This document shows positions 1 to 4,717 of a stretch of DNA of 6,115 nt, piece by piece (positions within the stretch are counted from its first letter, which is position 1; every line of letters begins with the position of its first letter). The stretch is from Candidatus Kaiserbacteria bacterium. GTDB lineage: Bacteria > Patescibacteriota > Minisyncoccia > Phycocordibacterales > UBA12088. A model generated the notes under the pieces. That model had not been told where the DNA came from. It was given only the letters and a program-made list of their open reading frames with translations, and searched no databases. The translations under genes were made by a program, and so were the position numbers. The DNA lies in contig PWVU01000007.1 of NCBI GenBank assembly GCA_003561715.1, positions 1 through 6,115 on the forward strand. The letters are read 5' to 3'.

Positions 1-1
1 G

Positions 2-691
2 GTCGGCGATTTTGGTATTACCGGTACACTTATTCTTACCTGGGTCATTGTCGGACTCCTGGCAACATTCGCGTTTCTTATCGGTTCGAATATTCGCAAG
101 ATCCCTTCCCGAACACAAGCTTTTTTCGAGATGGTCTTCGGGGCACTGCTGGATTACATGGAAAGTGTACTGGAAAGCCGCACCCTTGCGCTGCGTTTTT
201 TCCCGCTGATCACCACCTTGTTCATATTCATTCTTTTTGCGAATTGGTTTGGGTTACTGCCGGGCATAAAGGACTTGATGGTAGCAACCGGCGACGGCTG
301 GACCTACCTCTTTCATCCGATAACGACCGATCTCAACACCACCATTGCGCTCGCACTCATTTCATTTGTCGTTATTGAAGTTGCCGGCGTCTCCATGTTG
401 GGGATATTGAAATATGGCGGAAAATTTGTTAATTTTAAGAGCGTCATCGGCTTTCTTGTTGGTATCATTGAGCTGATTTCCGAACTCGCGCGATTGATCG
501 CTTTTTCATTCCGTCTCTTCGGAAACATGTTTGCGGGCAAGATTTTGATACTCGTGATCATGTTCTTTGTGCCGTTGCTTGTGCCGGTGCCTATTCTTTT
601 ATTTGAGGTATTTGTCGGATTCATACAAGCGGCGATCTTTGCTCTACTGACGCTTTTCTTTATCAAGATCGCGATCGCAGAGCCGCACTAG
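2..691 (+). CDS. atpB: F1Fo ATP synthase subunit a, 5'-truncated by window edge
   Basis: Membrane subunit a forms the proton half-channels beside the c-ring. The frame is open from the first full codon at position 2, giving 229 visible residues, so the ATG at 131 is an internal methionine. Residues before it form a hydrophobic helix (about 8-29) that belongs to the family. The family motif NWFGLLPG, a TTDLNTT segment and the essential-arginine motif FRLFGNMFAG are all present. The arginine is fragment residue 171 (codon 512-514, E. coli R210), with Asn175 and Gln209 matching E. coli N214 and Q252. Lys180 and Glu202 stand where E. coli has Glu219 and His245. The protein ends IAEPH, like the polar C-terminus of other a subunits. 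Family membership is near certain. The start codon, and any atpI, lie upstream of the window. Confidence 0.97.
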   Translation, partial: VGDFGITGTLILTWVIVGLLATFAFLIGSNIRKIPSRTQAFFEMVFGALLDYMESVLESRTLALRFFPLITTLFIFILFANWFGLLPGIKDLMVATGDGWTYLFHPITTDLNTTIALALISFVVIEVAGVSMLGILKYGGKFVNFKSVIGFLVGIIELISELARLIAFSFRLFGNMFAGKILILVIMFFVPLLVPVPILLFEVFVGFIQAAIFALLTLFFIKIAIAEPH

Positions 692-703
692 TCGGGTCTT
701 GGA

Positions 704-727
704 GAGTGTGCATGGTGATGCATGCTC
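704..727 (+). promoter_or_regulatory. Hairpin in the atpB-atpE spacer
   Basis: Positions 704-713 pair with 718-727 to give a 10-bp stem (two G-U pairs) closed by the loop GGTG. It starts 13 bases after the atpB stop and ends 50 bases before the atpE start. No T-run follows, so it does not look like an intrinsic terminator. An mRNA processing or stability element that separates atpB from atpE expression is a plausible inference. The pairing is seen directly; the role is not. Confidence 0.5.
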
Positions 728-750
728 CGCAGGATCTGACGAATTAGCAT

Positions 751-756
751 TATAAG
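751..756 (+). promoter_or_regulatory. Possible -10 element upstream of atpE
   Basis: TATAAG matches the sigma70 -10 consensus at five of six bases and lies 21 bases before the atpE start. No recognisable -35 box sits 16-18 bases upstream and there is no extended -10 TG. It could give extra atpE transcript, which would suit the high copy number of c, but a chance match is just as likely. Confidence 0.2.
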
Positions 757-777
757 TAACGTTCAAACCATTTTGTT

Positions 778-1038
778 ATGGAACCAGTAGCAGCAGAAGT
801 ATTGGCACAGACCAATCTTGAAGCAATGAAGAATCTTGCTATGGCAATTGCTGTAGGCGCCGGGATGTTCGGTCCGGCTATCGGCATCGGCATTATTGGT
901 GCAAAAGCGCTTGAGGCGATCGGTCGCAACCCTGAGGCGTCAGGGAAGATCACAACAACCATGTTCATTGCGATCGCCTTCACCGAAGCTCTTGCGATTT
1001 TTGCACTGGTAGTTGGCTTTATTATCAAGTTTGCCTAA
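778..1038 (+). CDS. atpE: F1Fo ATP synthase subunit c (proteolipid)
   Basis: The c subunit oligomerises into the membrane rotor ring and carries the proton. The 86 residues form a helical hairpin. Helix 1 (about 17-46) is rich in glycine in the ring-packing pattern, including GPAIGIGIIGAK. A polar loop carries Arg50-Asn51-Pro52, a variant of the usual RQP that docks gamma/epsilon. Helix 2 (about 57-85) carries the essential carboxylate Glu70 in AFTEALAIF. Aligned with the sodium-binding Ilyobacter c subunit, the Gln and Ser/Thr ligand positions are Ile37, Ala71 and Leu72, so proton coupling is inferred. The ATG at 778 is the natural start; no Shine-Dalgarno sequence precedes it. Spacers of 86 and 85 bp, each with a hairpin, isolate the gene from its neighbours. 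Identification is near certain. Confidence 0.98.
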   Translation: MEPVAAEVLAQTNLEAMKNLAMAIAVGAGMFGPAIGIGIIGAKALEAIGRNPEASGKITTTMFIAIAFTEALAIFALVVGFIIKFA

Positions 1039-1052
1039 TAAGCTTTGGGAAA

Positions 1053-1106
1053 TTAGGCTTTAGGCGATAGTAGTGCGCTTCGCGCATCAAGATGCCTAAC
1101 TCCTAA
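1053..1106 (+). promoter_or_regulatory. Nested inverted repeat in the atpE-atpF spacer
   Basis: Arms 1053-1065 (TTAGGCTTTAGGC) and 1094-1106 (GCCTAACTCCTAA) pair at 11 of 13 positions. Inside them, TGCGC at 1074-1078 pairs perfectly with GCGCA at 1082-1086 around the loop TTC. The structure begins 15 bases after the atpE stop. There is no following T-run. It may protect the 3' end of atpE mRNA or mark a cleavage point; this is inference. Confidence 0.45.
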
Positions 1107-1122
1107 CTCCTAATACCTAGAC
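1095..1122 (+). repeat. Degenerate CCTAACT-type heptad repeat
   Basis: Four consecutive heptads read CCTAACT, CCTAACT, CCTAATA and CCTAGAC, ending one base before the atpF ATG. The first two are identical and the last two diverge. They also supply the right arm of the inverted repeat in this spacer. The run occupies the place where a ribosome binding site would normally be, and it contains none. Confidence 0.6.
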
Positions 1123-1123
1123 C

Positions 1124-1576
1124 ATGTCTGAAATTCTCGGAGTATTTGGTATCGACTTTCGTGTCTTGATTCTCCAGGCAGTGAATTTTGGTATTGTGCT
1201 GGTTGTGCTGTGGTACTTCTTGTATCGACCACTAATCAACCTCATCGAAAAGCGACGCAAAGATACTATTGAAGCGGTGGCAAATGCTGAGCGAGCGGCG
1301 GCAGAACTCTCGGAAGCAGACGCAACCCGCAAAGACATCATCACCAAGGCAAACAAAGAAGCGGAACAGTTGGTGCTCTCGGCGCGTGAACAAGCAAAAG
1401 ATACCGAGTCTAAGCTTGTGCATGATGCACAAGCACGGGCGGATCAGCTTATTGCCGAAGCGCGCGCACAAGGTGATGAGGCAAAAAAACGTGCGCTTGC
1501 CGAGAGTAGGGAAGAGATCGCAAAACTCACCGTATTGGGCGTGGAAAAACTGCTTCGTGAAAAGAGAACACAGTAA
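1124..1576 (+). CDS. atpF: F1Fo ATP synthase subunit b (peripheral stalk)
   Basis: Subunit b anchors the peripheral stalk in the membrane and, as a dimer, holds the F1 head still. The 150-residue protein has one N-terminal membrane helix (about 14-34), then FLYRPLINLIEKRRK, where Arg44 corresponds to E. coli Arg36. A long charged helix rich in Ala and Glu/Lys (about 45-148) fits the b-type coiled coil. Compared with E. coli b (156 residues), the N-terminus is about 8 longer. The C-terminus stops six residues after VEKLL, about 14 short of the part that contacts delta in E. coli. Only one b gene is present, so a homodimer is expected. The ATG at 1124 has no Shine-Dalgarno sequence. The gene ends 11 bp before atpH. 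Confidence 0.95.
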   Translation: MSEILGVFGIDFRVLILQAVNFGIVLVVLWYFLYRPLINLIEKRRKDTIEAVANAERAAAELSEADATRKDIITKANKEAEQLVLSAREQAKDTESKLVHDAQARADQLIAEARAQGDEAKKRALAESREEIAKLTVLGVEKLLREKRTQ

Positions 1577-1587
1577 TTGTATCTCGT

Positions 1588-1980
1588 ATGTTGGCTCGTT
1601 CGTATGCACATGCACTTAATCAACTCCTAAGCACGTTGCCTGCGTATGAAGGAGATCGAATCATACGATCTTTTTTAGGTGTACTGGCGAGGCGTGGTCA
1701 TCGAGCACTACTGCCCAGAATCGTGCGCGAATTGAGTCGCATACATACCTCCGGATCGTCAAACAAGCCTGTGGTTCTTGTGCCTAGAGGATCAGAGCGA
1801 GAAACGTTGCAAAGTCGCATTGACGCCATATGCTCCCAGCTTGCCATTGAACCCACAACACTTGCGTGGCAGGAAGACGATCGGGTCGTTGGCGGGTTTT
1901 TGATTCGAACCAAACATGCCCAGTATGACGCAACGTATCGCCGCGCGCTTATTACCCTTTATCAGAAGTTAGCATCATAG
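1588..1980 (+). CDS. atpH: F1Fo ATP synthase subunit delta, unusually short
   Basis: Delta joins the top of F1 (the alpha N-termini) to the b stalk. The C-terminal signature is clear: VVGGFLIR (100-107), then YDATYRRALITLYQKL, matching the family pattern GG.viR...iD.svr..L..L. The N-terminus LARSYAHAL matches helix 1 (ARPYAKAAF in E. coli), and ARRGHRALLP matches the helix 5-6 junction. At 130 residues it is far shorter than E. coli delta (177). Against the E. coli sequence as I recall it, almost all the loss is one gap of about 42 residues covering helices 2-4. From the helix 5-6 junction to the end the lengths agree. The frame is stopped at 1558-1560 and no upstream ATG exists, so ATG 1588 is the likely start. 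The gap to atpA is 7 bp. Confidence 0.88.
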   Translation: MLARSYAHALNQLLSTLPAYEGDRIIRSFLGVLARRGHRALLPRIVRELSRIHTSGSSNKPVVLVPRGSERETLQSRIDAICSQLAIEPTTLAWQEDDRVVGGFLIRTKHAQYDATYRRALITLYQKLAS

Positions 1981-1987
1981 ACCAACC

Positions 1988-3556
1988 ATGGACACCGCAT
2001 TTATTGAAAAACTGAAAACCGAGATCCAGAACTTCTCCCATGAAGCGGTTGTGGAAAAAATTGGGCGCGTCACGGTCGTGGGTGACGGTATCGCTGAAGT
2101 CGACGGTCTGGCGGAAGCAAAGATGGCGGAGTTGGTTGTGTTTGACGAGACAGAACAGGGTTCGCTCGAGGATGCGCTTGCGCGAAAAGGAGTAGTGTAC
2201 GGACTGGTGCTCAATCTCGAAGAAGAGCAAGTAAAAGTCGTGGTGCTGGGTGATACGACACGCGTACGCGAAGGAATGTATGTTAAATCGACCGGACAAG
2301 TCTTCTCTATTCCGGTCGGCGAGGCGCTCAAGGGGCGTGTGGTAAATGCGCTTGGTGAGCCGATCGACGGGCTTGGTGAGATCACCACCGATACGCGCTA
2401 CTTGGTTGAGCGCGAGGCGTATGGCGTCATCGATCGAAAAAGTGTCAATCAGCCGCTTATGACCGGAATCAAGGCAGTCGACTCGATGATTCCCATTGGG
2501 CGCGGACAGCGCGAGTTGATCATCGGCGATCGCTTTACCGGCAAGACTACGATTGCGATTGACACTATCATCAACCAAAAGAACGAACCAATTGAGAATC
2601 GCCCAATTTGTATCTATGTTGCTATCGGACAGAAAGAGTCGAAAGTAGCGCGTATCGTGCAAGATCTCAAAGATGCGGGCGCAATGGAGTATACCATTGT
2701 GGTATCGGCAAGCGCGTCGACGCCGGCGGCTCTTCAATTCATTGCACCATTTGCAGGTGCTGCGATCGGTGAGTATTTTATGGATCGCGGGAAGGATGCG
2801 CTTATCATCTACGACGATCTTTCCAAGCATGCGGTCGCCTATCGTGAAGTCTCGCTTTTGTTGCGACGCCCTCCGGGACGTGAGGCGTATCCGGGCGATA
2901 TTTTTTATCTTCATTCTCGTCTTCTTGAGCGCGCCGCGAAACTATCCGATCAAAAAGGCGGCGGTTCGTTGACTGCACTACCCGTTATTGAGACCCAAGA
3001 GAATGACGTATCAGCGTACATTCCCACGAACGTCATTTCGATCACTGACGGACAAATCTACCTCACGGCTGATCTCTTCAATAAAGGAGTGCGCCCTGCA
3101 GTTGATGTAGGTATTTCGGTATCACGCGTAGGATCATCCGCGCAGACCAAGGCGATGAAGGCGGTCGCTGGCAAATTGCGCCTTGAGCTTGCCCAGTACT
3201 ACGAGCTGGAAGCGTTCTCGCAGTTTGCCAGCGATCTCGATCCCGAGACCAAAGCGCGACTTGAGAAAGGTGCGCGCATGGTCGAGGTGCTCAAGCAAGG
3301 CAAAAGTTCGCCACTGCCGCTTGAGCGACAAGTGGTAATGATATTTGCGGGTACGCAAGGATTTCTTGATGATGTGGCGGTTGAAAAGATCAAAGAATTC
3401 GAGTCTCGCTTCTTTGAGTATATTGAACGGGAACATGCCCAGCTCTTCTCATCAATTGCAACCGATCGCACCCTGCCTGACGATCGCGTAGAGGAATTGA
3501 AGACACTATTGACCAACTTCAAGGAGGCGTATCCGGAGTTAGTGAGTCAAGGTTAG
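1988..3556 (+). CDS. atpA: F1Fo ATP synthase subunit alpha
   Basis: Alpha alternates with beta in the F1 hexamer, binds regulatory nucleotide and supplies the arginine finger. Of 522 residues, 1-20 form an amphipathic helix that would bind delta. The beta-barrel follows to about 110, then the nucleotide domain: P-loop GDRFTGKT (180-187), IYVAIGQK (209-216), Walker B ALIIYDD (271-277), RRPPGREAYPGD (293-304), and arginine finger Arg380 in ISVSRVGSSAQTK. The C-terminal helical domain has FASDLDPET (413-421). Two oddities stand out. Phe183 replaces the usual Gln of the P-loop, and the barrel holds about 13 extra residues around 54-67 compared with E. coli. The ATG at 1988, 7 bp after atpH, has no Shine-Dalgarno sequence, so coupled translation is likely. 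Identification is certain. Confidence 0.98.
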   Translation: MDTAFIEKLKTEIQNFSHEAVVEKIGRVTVVGDGIAEVDGLAEAKMAELVVFDETEQGSLEDALARKGVVYGLVLNLEEEQVKVVVLGDTTRVREGMYVKSTGQVFSIPVGEALKGRVVNALGEPIDGLGEITTDTRYLVEREAYGVIDRKSVNQPLMTGIKAVDSMIPIGRGQRELIIGDRFTGKTTIAIDTIINQKNEPIENRPICIYVAIGQKESKVARIVQDLKDAGAMEYTIVVSASASTPAALQFIAPFAGAAIGEYFMDRGKDALIIYDDLSKHAVAYREVSLLLRRPPGREAYPGDIFYLHSRLLERAAKLSDQKGGGSLTALPVIETQENDVSAYIPTNVISITDGQIYLTADLFNKGVRPAVDVGISVSRVGSSAQTKAMKAVAGKLRLELAQYYELEAFSQFASDLDPETKARLEKGARMVEVLKQGKSSPLPLERQVVMIFAGTQGFLDDVAVEKIKEFESRFFEYIEREHAQLFSSIATDRTLPDDRVEELKTLLTNFKEAYPELVSQG

Positions 3557-3570
3557 TACGATCCAGCCCC

Positions 3571-3594
3571 ATGTTTAAAAAATATATTGAACAT
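3571..3594 (+). promoter_or_regulatory. A/T-rich imperfect palindrome after atpA
   Basis: Positions 3571-3578 pair with 3587-3594 (ATGTTTAA against TTGAACAT, one G-U pair) around an eight-base A/T loop. It lies 14 bases after the atpA stop. It is too A/T-rich to be a typical terminator stem. A protein-binding site or a chance palindrome are both possible. A weak TTGAAC...TATTCA promoter-like pair (3587-3615, 17-bp spacer) overlaps it but matches the -10 consensus at only three bases. Confidence 0.2.
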
Positions 3595-3735
3595 ATGAAC
3601 TGTACACGCTATTCAGCACAAGTAGCACAAACGACCGCTTCGCCCACAGAAGTATGCGCTATTCGCGCTCGCCGTCCTTACAGAGCGGTACGCATGGAGC
3701 CGGATGCAAGATGCTCTGGCTCGTTTAACTCGTAA
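3571..3735 (+). CDS. Unrecognised 54-codon reading frame between atpA and atpG (doubtful gene)
   Basis: This frame opens at ATG 3571 and ends with TAA at 3733-3735, filling most of the 190-bp atpA-atpG spacer and ending 11 bases before atpG. The product would start MFKKYIEHMNCTRYS, is basic in its middle (AIRARRPYRAVR), and has cysteines at 11, 29 and 48. It has no hydrophobic segment and resembles no F1Fo subunit or family known to me. Its start lies inside an A/T-rich palindrome and lacks a Shine-Dalgarno sequence, though the true genes here lack one too. An open stretch of this length can easily occur by chance. It may be untranslated leader for atpG. I list it because it is the only coding candidate in the largest spacer. 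Confidence 0.15.
   Translation: MFKKYIEHMNCTRYSAQVAQTTASPTEVCAIRARRPYRAVRMEPDARCSGSFNS
3697..3722 (+). promoter_or_regulatory. Hairpin upstream of atpG
   Basis: Positions 3697-3704 (GAGCCGGA) pair with 3715-3722 (TCTGGCTC), one G-U pair included, around a 10-base loop. The hairpin ends 24 bases before the atpG start. The following GTTTAACTCG has only a three-T run, so it is a poor intrinsic terminator. It could modulate atpG translation or partly attenuate transcription after atpA; the role is inferred. Confidence 0.35.
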
Positions 3736-3746
3736 CAGCTTCTAGC

Positions 3747-4673
3747 ATGTCCCTCAAAGCCATTAAAGGAAAAATACGCTCGGTCAATAAGACCCGTAAA
3801 GTCACCAAAGCAATGGAGGCGGTTTCGGCGGTGAAAATGCGCAAGAGTCAGGAGTCGGCGCTTGCCGGTCGCCCGTATGCGCGTGCGGCGCTTTCTATTC
3901 TCAGTCGTGTAAGTAGCTCGCAAGAAGCGATGACGCATCCGCTGGTCGTACCGCACGAACATGTACAGCGTACGGCACTCATTGTTGTATCAAGTGATAA
4001 GGGATTGTGCGGTGCGCTTAATACCTCGCTCTTTAAGCGTGCGCATTTGCTGATCGCCGAGATGGGCTGGACACATGAGCAAGTATCTATCATAGCGGTC
4101 GGTCGCAAAGCCTATGAGCACTTTTCCAAGCGTGGCTTCACCATGGCGGCGAGCTATCCTGCGCCGGAAACATCCGCAACCCTGGACGATGTCGAAGGTA
4201 TTGCATCACGCGTTATGGATGATTTCAAAACACGCACGTTTGATGAAGTATTTACCGTGTATACCAATTTCAAATCCACCTTCGAACAAGAGCCCATTGC
4301 GCACAAACTGCTTCCGGTGTCATTTTCTGAAGTTACCGAAACGGTAGCAGGCATTGTGCCGGAGAAAGGAAAGTTTGCGGACGTTCCTCACGAGGAAACG
4401 GTTAGCAGCGCCGTGCAGACGTACCTTGTCGAACCCTCACCACAGTCGGTCTTTGATTCACTTATCCCGACCTTAGTTTCAATCGAGCTCTACCATGCCT
4501 TTCTTGAGTCGGCGGCGAGTGAACACTCTTCGCGTATGGTCGCGATGAAGAATGCGTCCGACAAAGCGGGCGAGGTATCGAAGTCTTTGACGCTTACGTT
4601 CAATAAAGCGCGCCAGGCGATCATTACGCGTGAGGTGAGTGAGATCGTCGGAGGTATGGAGGTGATGAAGTAA
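3747..4673 (+). CDS. atpG: F1Fo ATP synthase subunit gamma (central shaft)
   Basis: Gamma is the rotating shaft linking the c-ring to the alpha3beta3 head. The 308-residue protein begins with the N-terminal shaft helix containing VTKAMEAVSAVKMRKSQ; Met23 matches the E. coli position studied in coupling. The central Rossmann-like domain starts around IVVSSDKGLCGALN (79-92). The C-terminal helix ASEHSSRMVAMKNASDKAGE (257-276) and FNKARQAIITREVSEIVGG complete the coiled coil. It is about 20 residues longer than E. coli gamma. Most of the excess lies around 194-222, just before the strand leading to YLVEPSP, and is acidic and polar. The ATG at 3747 fits the family N-terminus exactly; no Shine-Dalgarno sequence is seen. 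It follows a 190-bp spacer, the longest in this operon, and precedes atpD by 44 bp. Confidence 0.97.
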   Translation: MSLKAIKGKIRSVNKTRKVTKAMEAVSAVKMRKSQESALAGRPYARAALSILSRVSSSQEAMTHPLVVPHEHVQRTALIVVSSDKGLCGALNTSLFKRAHLLIAEMGWTHEQVSIIAVGRKAYEHFSKRGFTMAASYPAPETSATLDDVEGIASRVMDDFKTRTFDEVFTVYTNFKSTFEQEPIAHKLLPVSFSEVTETVAGIVPEKGKFADVPHEETVSSAVQTYLVEPSPQSVFDSLIPTLVSIELYHAFLESAASEHSSRMVAMKNASDKAGEVSKSLTLTFNKARQAIITREVSEIVGGMEVMK

Positions 4674-4693
4674 TTATTTGCATTAAAAGCAAG

Positions 4694-4709
4694 CAGTAAC
4701 ACAGTAACA
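4694..4709 (+). repeat. Tandem CAGTAACA duplication before atpD
   Basis: Two perfect adjacent copies of CAGTAACA lie 8 bases before the chosen atpD ATG, where a ribosome binding site would be expected. A related AGTAAC occurs before atpE (755-760) and GTAACA before atpG (3732-3737). A shared start-proximal element is conceivable, but spacing to the starts varies and chance cannot be excluded. Confidence 0.4.
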
Positions 4710-4717
4710 CATTGAGT

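Noticed and set aside
12..209. 65-residue + strand frame at the window start
   Set aside because: It overlaps atpB in another frame, has no family resemblance, and is a shadow of the conserved a-subunit coding sequence.
131..691. ATG at 131 as the true start of atpB
   Set aside because: The same frame is open to the window start and encodes a family-typical hydrophobic helix upstream, so this ATG is internal and the gene is cut by the window edge.
704..740. Intrinsic terminator between atpB and atpE
   Set aside because: The stem is followed by CCGCAGGATC rather than a T-run.
778..1038. Sodium-coupled c-ring
   Set aside because: The positions of the Gln and Ser/Thr ligands seen in Na+-binding c subunits are Ile37, Ala71 and Leu72; only the shared Glu70 remains.
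1952..2914. 320-residue antisense frame opposite atpA
   Set aside because: Long, but it lies entirely opposite highly conserved alpha codons, has a composition rich in Arg, His and Cys, and shows no recognisable domain. It is best explained as a by-product of atpA codon use.
3697..3730. Intrinsic terminator between atpA and atpG
   Set aside because: The 8-bp hairpin is followed by only three T residues, and the downstream genes belong to the same complex, so full termination is unlikely.
4712..4717. TTG at 4712 as the atpD start
   Set aside because: It adds only Met-Ser before an ATG, no ribosome binding site favours it, and ATG is used by the other genes here.
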